NCBI GenBank assembly: GCA_015143295.1
Contig: CM026568.1
Span: 14,700,607-14,764,606 of the forward strand
DNA: 64,000 bases
Reading direction: 5' to 3'
From: Tetracentron sinense
Taxonomy: Eukaryota; Streptophyta; Magnoliopsida; Trochodendrales; Trochodendraceae
The notes under the pieces are model-generated. The model did no database searches. It was not told the origin of the DNA and saw only the letters and a program-made list of their open reading frames with translations. A program made the translations under genes and the position numbers. Positions 46,951 through 59,181 of this stretch are shown piece after piece (the first letter of the stretch is position 1; each line of letters starts with the position of its first letter).

Positions 46951-47479
46951 ACAGACTTCTTCCTGGAGAGACAGCTCCAGATTCAGTAGAAATAAAAAAA
47001 GCTACGGAAAGCCCAGCGTGCATTCAGGCAGCAGGAAGCGGAACAAGGTCGGGAACTCCAGGCCGTACAAGAACAGGTTGAACAATTGGAGCAGACAATC
47101 CAATCCCTTCACAGGAGACGTAGAGGCGACGCCAGGGAAACAACCGTCATCCGGGTCCAGCTTCACTTCCACCAAGAACAGTTTGATAGTGCAAAGGCAG
47201 AGATGACCTCTCGTATCCAATAATTTGGATACCGCATGTTCAACGCTACCGAGACCCTTACGTGCATGGAGGTTGAAGTCACATCCCTCCAGCAACAAAT
47301 CATGGATCTTAAGGGTGTGCCTCGTCCACTTGACTTTGCGATCCCCGAAGGGCCTGCCTTGGATCAAGTCTTTTTCCTCTTTCTTTGAGTCACACTATTC
47401 ATGTACCCACTGTACTCTTCATGCATCAATGAAATCTTTTTTTAGCATCTGCTTTTTACCCTCATGCATAAATCATGAT

Positions 47480-49190
47480 TAGCCATTGCATTCTTTTCAG
47501 TTGCATGAGCCGACCTGTGACTCGTTCTTTGACTGCATTTCTCACAAAAGCAGTAGCTGCCGACGCAGTCTTGACGGAAGTACCAATCACAGAGATACTC
47601 CTTTGCACAATGCGATCAAAGAGCACCTCTTACACAACACAATCAGAAAGTAGTTCAGGATCAATGGTAGAACCTACAGATTAGTACCAGCAAACCAGTG
47701 AAATCCTACAGTCGCATGACAGGGACATAGCGGCCATACAGTCAAAGCTTGATAGTGTTCTGGAATCCCTGAAGATTCTAATTAGCACCCCCGGACCGAA
47801 GAACCCTCCACCCGAATCCCAATCGGATAACCAGCCGAGCAAACCATACCAGGGCCTCGCCCTCACCCTTTCATCATACCTGATCCTATACCTGCAACAG
47901 GTGGAGGAGAGGAGTATGACCAGTACGAAGAGCAGCCGAAGGTCTCACACATCCACCAGGATCAGCCGTCATCCTCAGATCCAACCCCTTCCTTACAGGA
48001 CGAGATTAAGCAGATGAAAGAAGAGATGAGAAGAATGAAGGGTGCATCCACCAGTACAAGTCTATCACTGGAAGACCTAACTTTCTCATCAGGGGATGCT
48101 GTTCCCGTAGGTTTCAAAGTCTCAGACTTTGATAAATATGATAGCTCGGGCTGTCCAAGACAACACTTGCAATTATACTTGGGGGACATGTTCCAACATA
48201 ACAAGAACCAGCCCTTGCTCATCCAGTATTTTCAGAAGAATCTGAATGGGGTAGCCCTTACGTGGTGGATGTCTGTGGACAAGCAGAAAGTCAAGACCTG
48301 GCAGGATGTTATGGATAGTTTCGTAGAGCAGTAATCCTTCAACCAGGAGCTCCACCCTCAGAGGAGCCAGCTTGAGCAGCTAAGCCAGTGCAACAACGAA
48401 TCATTCCTGGAGTACGCCACCTGCTGGAGGGAAATGGTAGCAAAGATCCCGACTCCTGTCCATAAAGAGGAGCTGGTAGGCATGTTCATGGGCATCCTGA
48501 AACAGCCCTACTCTACACTCATGGTGATCTTACCAGTGGTGGACTTCAACACTATCGTCAGGACAGGTGCCCGTATTGAGACTGCTATCAAGAGCAGGGC
48601 CATTCATTCCAGTATACGACTTGATCCCCCAAGGCGACGGCCTCGTTTAGTAGAAACATCGGTCCCTGGGACCACAGAAAAAAGGAAGATGTACATATGG
48701 TTGCTTCTATGGCACCCATCAGGTTACCAGCTCCACCAGCTCAGCAACAGTCAGTTAGCAGGAATACCCGGCCAGCCCGACCAGCCCAGGGGCGAAACCA
48801 TCCTCCTTGAAACTTTACCCATCTTCCATACACACTCAGTCAGTTGTTGAAATTCCTCACCAAGCAGGGCCTTCTCGAGCTGAGAGACCTCCAGATAAGC
48901 AAAACAAGAACTACAATGCCGACCATCACTGCGCCTTCCACAGAGGCCTAGGTCATGCTATAGACTACTGCATTGGCCTGAAATGTGCTATCCAAGACCT
49001 CTTGGATGACGGAAGGGTTGAGCCGGCCCTAGCAACACCAGCATCAATCAGGTGCCACTGCCCCCACATAAAAATCAAGTCAATTTTATCCAGTGGGAAG
49101 AGCCCGGGGCAGGGTAGCCAGGACCCAGCACACCCACAGAGAATGACGGCATCCTCAGGCCCTCTTACCAATCACCTGTCATAATCCGCT
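47480..49190 (+). mobile_element. Ogre gag region
   Basis: A capsid-type Retrotrans_gag motif is visible (KNLNGVALTWWMSVDKQKVK, KTWQDVMDSFVEQ) near 48.2-48.6 kb, with zinc-knuckle-like HHCAFHRGLGHAIDYC near 48.9 kb. Broken fossil. Confidence 0.75.
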
Positions 49191-49599
49191 TTCCCTAGTC
49201 AAGCATACAGACTATCCAGTCTCCAACCCAGATACCTGCCCCCAAACAGATCATCTACACCATTCCTTGTCCAGCAAACTGGCCAACGGATCCAACTCAA
49301 GCCTCAACCTCTGCAGGCCCTGTCCGGATCCCTTACATCCCAGAGCCTCCCTTCAACCTTAATCGAGTACCCGCTCTCTGCTCTCTCATCCTTGAGAACG
49401 AGAGCATAGCCAACCTAACTCGATCTGGCCGGGTATATCAACCTCCTGTAACAGAGCTGGCAAAGGTAAAGAGTGCAAAGAAAGAGAAAGCAAGGGTGTC
49501 AGACCCACAGAAGGAAGCAACTAATTCAGCAGTTTTATTAAAAATCCTAGAAAAAACAGAGGAATTCAGTATCACTCAATAATTGAGCAAGGTCCCAGC

Positions 49600-50820
49600 A
49601 TAGATATCCATCTTGGGTCTTATTCTCACTTTGGAGCATCACAGGAGGCAACTGTTTCGAGTATTCGGCAATGCCCATGTAACAGCAGACATAACGCTCG
49701 AGAAACTAGGGCAAATGGTAGGACAGATCCTCGAACCCAAAGTCATCTCCTTTACAGAAGAGGAGATACCGGACAGCGATAGGGACCATACCCGGGCTTT
49801 GTATATTGTATTTCAGTGTATGGACAGAACATTATCATTAGTACTCATCGACATTGGCTTCGACCTGAATGTCTGCACACTCTCCACGCTGCAAAACCTG
49901 GGTCTAAACCTTAGTCAAGTGAAGAAGAGACCCATGACCATCAGAGCCTTTGACAATACAACCAGGCAAAACCTGGGTGACATCGACCTAACCATCGGGG
50001 TCGGGCCTGCTCAATTTTCAACAACCTTTCAGGTTATGAACCTGCCAGCCTCTTTTACTCTGCTCCTAAGGAGGTCATGGATCCATGCAGTTAGGGCCAT
50101 CCCCTCCTCTTTGCATCAAAGAATCAAGTTCATCTAGGATGATCGACTGATCGTTATCCCATCTGAAGAGTTAACAAGTTCATTTGGGGACGTCCAAGAG
50201 CTGGGGCAAGGTACTACCTTCATGACATTTCAGTTCGAGTATGTTAGTTCTATCGCCGAGGTAGAACAGCAAAGCAAACAGGCAGTACCACCTTTTGTCA
50301 GAATGATGGCCAGAATGAACTATCAGCCCGGAAATGGTCTCGGTGCCAGGAATCAGGGCATGAAGAAGAGATACACGCCCCCTCGCTATACATCTCCCTA
50401 TGGTTTGGGGTACAAGCCCCTATACAAGGACTACCTCTCCAAGCTGACTAGGAAGAGTAGACAGTCGGCGAAACCTGAACCCCGACCGCACATCTCTGTA
50501 ACCTTCCCCGTGGGAATCTTTGAAACCTACCCAGAAACCTCTACCGCACCCATTGCCTTCACACCCCAGCCCAGTGATGAGTCTTTAGGGATTCCAGAAA
50601 TATTCACCATGGCCCAGATGTTCGATGAGCTGATTGTTGAAGATGCTGCTGAAGCAGAATATCCAGCGGGAGAGCAGGTCTGCACCCTCTCCAATAACGC
50701 CGAAGCGTTATCCAGTCGCCAGCCACTGATCAATTGGTGGACTGAGGCTCTCACCATCGAGGCCAGCCAGGGCTGGGGCAAGCACAGTACAGGACAGGTT
50801 GGTCCGAGATAGCAGTGAAC
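49600..50820 (+). mobile_element. Ogre protease and G-patch region
   Basis: Protease-like segment near 49.8-50.1 kb (LIDIGFDLNVCTLSTLQNLG), then a G-patch at 50.3-50.4 kb (MMARMNYQPGNGLGARNQGM). A G-patch between protease and reverse transcriptase is typical of Tat-lineage elements. Broken fossil. Confidence 0.7.
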
Positions 50821-51119
50821 CAGCATCACCCCTCTCCTTCATCTACCTCTCTTTTGCTCCCGTTTGTAAAATCCAAAAGTCAGGCTACTGTCAGCCTCTT
50901 TTTGTTTGAGTCTTTTTTTATAACAAGTCATCATTTTAAATGAAAATCAGATTGTTTTGACTCAAAAATCATGTTTTCAAAAAAACATTTCATATTGGCT
51001 GATAACGAAATCACACGGATTCTTCCCCTGGAAGGCCTAGTGTCTTGAAGCCAAAAAATCGTCATCATCAAAGCATGCTAAACTGAAGCTAATTAATTTA
51101 CCAGAAAATTACCTCTGAC

Positions 51120-53030
51120 AGAGCTACCCCTCAAACCCTCCTTGAACTCTCTGAAGTAGCGTATGACTCAGAACAGGAAGAGGAACCGCCTCAGGAAATT
51201 CTGGACCTCCTGGAGCACAGCGAAGGACTTTCGCAGTCTAACGGGGAAGACATTGAAACAGTCAATCTAGGATCCACAGACAACCCCCGGCTAGTCAAGA
51301 TCGGCACAAGCATGAACCCTCAGCAGAGAGCAGACATGATCAGCTTCCTGAGAAGCTACAGTGATGTCTTCGCCTGGTCATATGCTGATATGCCAGGCTT
51401 AGACCCAGCATTGGTGGTACACAGACTGCCCTTGAACCCCGACGTCAGACCAGTGAAGTAGAAGCTGAGACGGATGAGGCCCGAATGGTCATAGAAGGTC
51501 AAGGAAGAAGTTGAGAAACAGATCAACGCAGGCTTCATAGCAATTGCAAACTACCCTGAGTGGTTAGCTAACATCGTACCGGTACCCAAGAAGGACGGCA
51601 AGGTTCGCATGTGTATTGACTACCGGAATTTGAACAGGGCAAGCCCCAAAGATAACTTTCCTCTCCCACACATTGACGTTCTGGTCGACAATACTGCTGG
51701 GCACGAGACCCTCTCGTTCATGGATGGTTTCTCCGGATACAATCAGATCAGGATGGCAGAAGAAGACATGGAGAAAACCTCCTTTATCACAGCTTGGGGC
51801 ACGTTCTGCTACAAGGTCATGCCCTTCGGACTCAAGAATGCAGGGGCCACTTACTAGAGGGCCATGACAGCCTTGTTCCACGACATGATGCACAAGTCCA
51901 CTGAATTTTATGTGGACGACATGATCGTCAAGTCTCCTATCGCTAAGCAACACCCTGAAGACTTGAAGAGACTCTGCGACAGACTCCGAGAGTACGGCTT
52001 GAAACTAAATCCAGCCAAGTGTGTCTTTGGAGCCTCATCAGGTAAACTTATTGGCTTCATAGTCAGCAAAAGAGGCATTGAGATCGATCCAGCTAAAGCC
52101 AGAGCTATCATTGAAATGCCAGCACCCAAGACTAAGAAGGAAATCCGTGGTTTCCTATGCAGAATTCAGTACATCAGTCAGTTTATCTCTCAGCTAACTC
52201 CAATCTGCGAGCCAATTTTCAAGCTTCTCTGAAAGAACATGCCGACAGTCTGGACAGCAGAATGCCAAAAAGCTTTTGACAGGATAAGGCAGTATCTCCT
52301 GAATCCTCCAGTGCTTGTGCCTCCTACACTGGGACGGCCATTATTACTCTACATCTCGGTACAAGAAACCTCCTTGGGGTGCATCCTGGCACAACATGAC
52401 GAGAAAGGCAGAACAGAGCAAGCCATCTACTATTTCAGTAAGCATCTGCTTGAGTACGAAGAGCGGTACAACCCTCTTGAGAAGACTTGTCTGGCACTAG
52501 TCTGGGCAACTCAACGTCTTCCGCACTATCTGCTTTCCTACCCAGTAATTCTGATCTCCTGGATGGACCCACTGAAGTATCTACTAGAAAAGCCAGCTAC
52601 CACCAGAAGGACTACCCGATGGCTCATGATGTTGTCTGAATTTGACATCATGTACATGACACAGAAGTCAATCAAGGGACAGACGATAACATATCACCTG
52701 GCCTACAGTCCGACCCAGGACTACGTGTCTGTACATGATTGGTTTCCAGACGAAGCCATCCTGTATACAGAAACGGACAAACAAGAATACTCCGGCTGGG
52801 AGTTGTATTTTGACGGAGCTGCCAACAGTCATGGTCATGGAGCAGGAGCAGTCCTGATCTCGCCTAAAGGAGTACACCTCCCTATCTCAGTCAAGCTGAA
52901 GTTCAAATGCTACAACAATGAAGCAGAATACGAGGCATGCATAGCTGGACTGAAAGAAGCCCTGGACATTGGGATTGAAGAGGTAGACGTCTACGGTGAC
53001 TCATCTTTAGTAATCTATTAGGCAAATGAG
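51120..53030 (+). mobile_element. Ogre reverse transcriptase and two RNase H domains
   Basis: Reverse transcriptase at 51.5-52.2 kb (RMCIDYRNLNRASPKDNFPL, MPFGLKNAGATY, FYVDDMIVKS). Pol RNase H at 52.2-52.7 kb (LGCILAQHDEKGRTEQAIYY). A second, plant-type RNase H lies at 52.8-53.0 kb (LYFDGAANSHGHGAGAVLIS, NNEAEYEACIAGLKEAL). The doubled RNase H defines the Tat group. Broken fossil. Confidence 0.9.
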
Positions 53031-54524
53031 TCTTGGGCCATCCGAGAAGCAAGGTTAGTCCCGTACTTGGCCTACCTCAATCTGTTAATCAGTCAATTCA
53101 GAAGAATCAGCTTCAGCCATCGATCTAGGAACTAGAACAAATTCGCTGACGCACTGGTCACTCTCACTTCCATGGTATAGATCCCTATAGACATCATGCT
53201 CTGGCCGATAGAAATTCACCAACAGGATCAGCCTGCCTACTGCCTTCAGATCGAGGAAGTATCAGACAACAAACCTTGGTATGCAGACATCAAGTAGTAT
53301 CTCGAGGATGAGACCTTCCCTCTCAATACCACCAAAATAGACCGCCGGGCAATCAGAAGACTGGCCATTCAGTTCATCCTATCAGGGGGCATCTTGTATA
53401 AGAGGTCGCCGAACCTACTCTGGCTTAGATGCCTAGATACCAGTGAAACAACACAGATAGTCGAAGAGGTTCACGAAGGAACCTGCGGCCCACACATGAA
53501 CGGGTTGATGTTATCTCAGAAGATATTGAGGCTAGGTTACTATTGGTCCACCATGGAATCAGACTGTTGCAAGCATGTGTAGAAATACCTCCAGTACTAA
53601 ATCTACGCCGACAGGGTAAATGCACCGCCAAGCAGGCTGCATAATCTCACCGCTCTTTGGCCATTCTCGGCTTGGGGCATCAACGTCATTGGACCCATAG
53701 CTCCAAAAGCATCCAACGGACATCGATTCATTCTGGTAGCAATCGATTATTTCACAAAATGGGTCGAGGCAGCCTCTTATGCCAGCGTCACAGCCTCAGT
53801 GGTTCAGCATTTTCTGAAAAGGGATATTATTTGTAGATATGGGGTCCCGTATGAGATTGTAACAGACAATGCCCTCAACTTCTGCAACAAAGGGATGACT
53901 GACCTCTGCTAGAAGTTCAAGATCCAACATCACAACTCTACGCCATATAGGCCACAGACCAATGGTGCAGTTGAAGCCGCCAACAAGAATCTGAAGAAAA
54001 TCATAGAGAAGATGGCAACCAAGTACTCTGCTTGGCATGAAATGCTCCCTTATGCACTCATGGCCTACAGAACGTCCATCCGAACCTCAACAGGGGCAAC
54101 ACCATTCGCTCTTGCCTATGACATAGAAGTAGTCCTCCTTATCGAAGTACAAATTCCATCGCTCAGGATGTCAATGGATGCAGAGCTCTCAGAAGCAGAA
54201 TGGGCGCAGACCCGTTATGAGCAGTTGAACCTGATTGAAGAGTGGAGACTGAAAGCCATTAACCACTCTCAGGCCTATCAGAGGCGCATGGCTAGGACAT
54301 TCAACAAGAAAGTCAAGCCAAGAAACATTGAGATCGGTGACCTGGTTCTCTGGAAAATATTGCCAAATCGCCTTGACCCAAGGGACAAGTTCACTCCCAA
54401 CTATGAAGGCCTATATGTCGTCTGTGACAAATCCTCCGGCCGTGCCCTTCGACTCAGACGTATGGATGATGAAGAACTCCCAAAGCCCGTCAACATGGAT
54501 AAAGTCAAAAGATACTACACTTAG
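53030..54524 (+). mobile_element. Ogre integrase region
   Basis: Zinc-binding start near 53.47 kb (EEVHEGTCGPHMNGLMLSQK), catalytic core at 53.7-54.0 kb (FILVAIDYFTKWVEAASYAS), C-terminal part at 54.0-54.5 kb (RMARTFNKKVKPRNIEIGDL). Broken fossil. Confidence 0.85.
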
Positions 54525-56930
54525 GGTCTAGATCTGATAGGCGCTTTGCACTTGTAGTTTCTCCGGGAAATGACAAGAGGCCATCCTTGGCATACTCTTC
54601 ATCCCTCTCTCCTGTAACTCGTTTACAAGTCAAATGAAATTCGATAGTTAGCCCATTTGAACCTGACAGTCCTTCTTTCATTACACCTTTTCAGGGACAT
54701 CCTCCCTCGCCCTCTATGGCATTGGCCCGAACTACGTAATGACCTGATCCTGCAAAGGTACGTAGGCAACCTATCAAATCAGGTGCAGTCACAACTGGGG
54801 CATCTATTCCCTAACTCTCCCCAAACAGAGTCCCTCATTCCCCAAACAGTGACTAACTCTCCCAACTCCCAGGCGAATCAATTCTCATGGGCACACAGTT
54901 TCTATCAAAAGAAAGCTCAAAATAGAAGTTGAAATATTTCAACAGTCAGAGACTCCCCACAGAGACAATCTCTCCGGACTCTTTATCGAATAGAGACAAT
55001 CTCTCCGGAAAAACAAAATCCTCAGACAGAGACAACCTCTCTCACTATCTCTCCCCATTCCCCAGTAGAACAAAAAAAAAATCATCGAGAATCATAAGGC
55101 ACAAGCCTTAAGCAAACAAATCCCCCCGGAAACAGAAGAATTCTCCCCAGAAAGTGAAAATCAATTATTTCAAAACCAAAGCCTCCAAGGGAGAGCAAAT
55201 CAACAACAAAACTGGAGAAATCCCAGGGTGTCCCAAACTTCGATCCCTCAGCCTACATTTCGTCCTACTCTAAGTCCTCAATCCATTAGGAGTCACGAGT
55301 GCAAGCACAGTATCACATTTATATCTCCAGCAAAAATGTCATCCTCAAATTCCCAGAGGAGCGCCATTCAGGGCAATGACGGGAGAAGAGCTTTTTCCCC
55401 AGCATAAACAAAACTTCCCCAACAAATCGCATGTATGAGTGAAAACCGGCAATAGCCTCGTTGCACAAAAATCATGCGATCCCCAGACCTAGTCTTGCGA
55501 CTAGGGGCAAAAAAGGGATAAAAATCAATCAGCTTCGCAGGCATGAGGAAAACCGGCAACGGCCTCATTGCGCAAAAATTATGCGAACCCCATGACTTAG
55601 TCATTCCAAGGATAAAAAATGGAGAAAGGCTGAAGAGCAGTATGACAACAAAATCCGGCAACAATCAGTCTAGTCAGGTAAATCTCCTATAGCAATCTTT
55701 GGCAGATGGCATGGAAGAGTAGCTTCCCGGACACTAGTCTCCAGCAGAGTTCAGATCCCCAGCAGTGATCTACGACAGTGTCATATCCCTTAAAACAGAT
55801 CCCCAATAACGGTCTACAATGGCATTACATCCCCTAGCAGAAGCATCCTTTTTTGCTCCCCAACAAGCTTCTCCCCAGTCAGAGTCTAATCTCCAGCAAT
55901 GACAAAACAAACAAGCCTACCCGTGTGCATCCTCGGCGGTGACAAAACCTCTTCTGGGTCAGACTTTGCTCTCCAAGAGTGAAAGGCAAATACATGATCC
56001 CCAAGCCCTAACTAAGGCACTTTCCTGGCAAAACTAATAGCTATTTGAACATCCTTTCTGTTGAAAGCAACATTATTACAAAGGACCAAAACCTTTTACA
56101 AAATGTTTTCAAAAACAACTCTTTGGTATCCTAACCAGATCATGCCAGCCGGCACTGAGCAGCCCCAGCAAGACAAAGCAGAAGAAGTCGGCACCATGCA
56201 TCAACGCAAGTCGTAATCAGTAGAGTCATGGGAAAGCATCCTTGCCTTTATGCCCTACATGACATCCCTCCATAGCATCACACCTTGTGTGATCAAACTC
56301 CTCAGCATCATCTTTGATCAACTTCAGGGCCTTTTGGCCACTTCAAATCTTTCAACATCTGTGGGTACCTTTACAGTGTACACCACCCTTTCTCTATACC
56401 TTTACAGTGTACACCACCCTTTCTCTGTACCTTTACAGTGTACATTCCTCGACATCCCACATATACCTTTACAGTATATACCACCTGCATGTCCTTCCTT
56501 TCGACACCCCCGTGTGTCATCGACATCCTGCGTATAACTTTACAGTGTATACCACCGGCATGCCCTTCCTTTCCACACCCCCATGTGTCCTCGGCATCTC
56601 ATGTGTACCTTTACAGTGTGCACCACCCGCATGTCACCCCTTCAACACCCTATGTGTTCTCGACACCCTGTGTGTCTCTTCGATCAAACTCGATCGAATC
56701 CTTTTGGCCGACGCCTCTGGGCTATGCCATCCCTGCATCCATCATGCCCCAGTGAGTAGTCTGAACTACCCACTCTTCCTATCAGTGGCCTTGCCACTAC
56801 GTTGCACTCACCATTTGCACTGCATGCGTACATGTCATCATTTTATCTGAGTTCGGTGTAAAAATAGGATGATTCCAGTCTTTGTTGTTCGAATCGCCAA
56901 CCTTGGCATTCTCCTGCAAAGAGGGGCAGC
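54525..56930 (+). mobile_element. Ogre 3' untranslated region
   Basis: Long non-coding stretch after integrase, as usual in Ogre. Contains AGAGACAATCTCTCCGGA repeats (54957-55010), a ~111-bp imperfect duplication (AAAACCGGCAA to CTTAGTC, about 55441-55606), many CCCCAGCA-type motifs at 55.7-55.9 kb and a minisatellite at 56365-56690. Ends with the polypurine tract before 56931. Confidence 0.75.
56365..56690 (+). repeat. CTTTACAGTGTACACCACC minisatellite (right copy)
   Basis: About six units starting TACCTTTACAGTGTACACC, spaced ~31 or ~75 bp, with CGACACCC(C/T)GTGTGTC between them. The left counterpart (41990-42290) has one 31-bp unit fewer. Open frames across it are translations of the repeat. 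Confidence 0.85.
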
Positions 56931-59181
56931 TGTAAGCACCCAATTTTTACCCCCCATCTAACTACAGTTAAAGTCTTTTAACTATGGTTATCCCTAGAAC
57001 CAAAACCCTACTCTTAGGACTCGCCTTAGTCAAAACCCAGGCCCAAGCCTTAGCCTTAGGTGACCTTTAGCCTCGAGCCCACAAGGCTCAAAACATCAAA
57101 GTCCAGCCTCCTGAACCAAGTGGGTGCAGGGCCTAGCCCATTAAAAAACAAAATACCCAAAATGTAGGTAAAAGGTCAACCGACATTAATTTTTACCCTG
57201 GTTTCACATTGTCGGTTAACCTTCTACTGACAACTGTAAGTCTCGAGTTGTAGGCCTGCGTACACCCCTGCACACTCTACCTCCACCTCGAACTCTCCCT
57301 TCTCAGCCCTCACACGACCCACCTCCTCTCCCTTCTTCCTAATCCCCTTTATGTCCCTGTTGCTTCCCCTATAAAACCACACTCCTCTCCACTGTTAAAC
57401 GGTCTGCGTGTTTTTTTAGAGAAGAACCCCTGCTGCAAAAACGTGATCCTCACCCCTCTTCAAACCCTTGGTTTGGTTCTAGGCTTCCCCTAGACCTATT
57501 TCGAGCTCCCCTAACAGCTACAGACCTTCACCGGAGTGCCACCATCACTGCTACAACCACCTCCACCATTTGGCAGAAACAGAGATTGGGTAGGGACACC
57601 CCTACCCATTTTCCTTTTGTTCTCTCTATCTTGTGAGCCACTGGTCAATTCCAGGGGGGTTATTTGCTTTCAAACTCTGTACTTAGTAGGTAATTGAGCC
57701 CAACAGAGTGTTCACCCACCTTGTTCATAGGGGGAGTGAACCCCCATGGGTATATACCCATGGTAGATCTTCACAAACCCTCTGGGGTCCCTCAGATCAT
57801 GAGGGAACCCCTGGACATCTCTGTGCACAGCCCCATAGGGCGCAAACCTATTTTTGGAGGAATCCAGGAATGGCGGCAATTCCAGTCCCGCCATTCCTGG
57901 TGGAGCCTTTTTTCTTTCTGTTGGTAGTTATTCTACCGACAATACCTTTTTGGCCTGTTTTCATATTGGTGGTAGAATAACTACCGCCAATATGCTGCTT
58001 CTGTCACAGTGAGTTTGCACCTCTGTGGGACCCACTCTAGGCATCCCCTGGGGCCCACACCTGGCCTATACTTTTCCCGGGAGTCCCCTCTACACTCCCA
58101 TGCCTTTACTTCACCTCAGGTTACACCCTAACCCTAGTTAACAGAGGCAAAAACACAAGATAAAAACACTGTTCATAATGTCAGTAATCCAATTACTGAC
58201 ATTATCCTTATTTTTCTTTTGGGCTTTTCTAGGGGCGCAGGCCTGGTAGGAGGCCACTTTAGGCCCTGCCTAGCCCCCTGGGCCCAACTTGGACTATACC
58301 AGACCCTTAACCGTGGTTAAATCCACCTCCGGTTAATATTTAACCACGGTTAAGCACCCCTTTACCCCACAAACTTTTGGGAAACTAAGCAAAAATTCCT
58401 TAAAGTGTAATTGGATCATAATCCTGAATTTGGCTCTCTCCCTAACCCTGGTTAGAAACCCTAACCACAGTTAGATCCCTTTAACCACGGTTAGCAACCC
58501 TAACTGTAGTTAACTTCAATTTACGGCCTGCCGGGCCTAAAAGCCAAGTCTACCGTATTTACCTCGGCCTACCGGGCCCCGTCTTAGCCTACCTGGCTAC
58601 AACTCACTCACCATTTACTGTGGTTAGTAACCCTCACTGCAGTTAGTTCAGCCTAATCTCGGTTAGCAACCCTAACCCGGGCCGGACTCCTTCCTAGTCT
58701 ACCGGACTACTCCCTAAGCCTACCGGGCTTACATACCTTGCACTTGACCCTCCTCGGTCAACCAACCCTAGTCTACCGGACTAGTCTTGGTGCACACACA
58801 CACGCCCCTAACCTCAGCACAGGCTCACGTGCCAGAACTACGTTCGGTCTGATCTCACCCTGTGAGTACGTAGGCAGCCCAACACGGGCCCAACCCCAGT
58901 TAGCTTTTCCCTTTCTTGGTTTAGTGTTCACTTAAACATTTCGGTATTCTAAACAAGATTAACTTTATTTGGCTTAAACCCGGGAAGTATGGAACCATTG
59001 TAAAACGGAAGCCTCGGGGTGCCTAACACCTTCCCCGGACTTAACCGAACCCCTTACCCTGATCTCTCTCATAGGCCAAGACCTTATCCGAAATCCAAGG
59101 GACTTATCCCTTTTGAATGAATAGGTGGTGACTCTCCAAAACCCATGAGACAAAATTAGGGAGTGAATTCCTGCGCTCACA
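56931..59181 (+). repeat. Right Ogre LTR (2251 bp)
   Basis: Same ends as the left LTR (TGTAAGCACCC to GCGCTCACA), immediately followed by copia sequence (CTAACTGAGTAGGC) at 59182. Confidence 0.9.

Larger units (their letters stand above)
41833..59181 (+). mobile_element. Ty3/gypsy Tat/Ogre element with the tail of a second copy
   Basis: LTRs at 42527-44813 and 56931-59181, primer site at 44818, polypurine tract GCAAAGAGGGGCAGC before 56931. The interior has an extra ORF before gag, a G-patch between protease and reverse transcriptase, and two RNase H domains: the Tat/Ogre plan. 41833-42526 repeats the end of the interior (56208-56930) upstream of the left LTR, so the array is tail-LTR-interior-LTR. 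LTRs differ by about 5-6% by eye, suggesting 2-4 million years. Broken, roughly fifteen breaks. Ogre elements are known to splice within pol. Confidence 0.85.
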
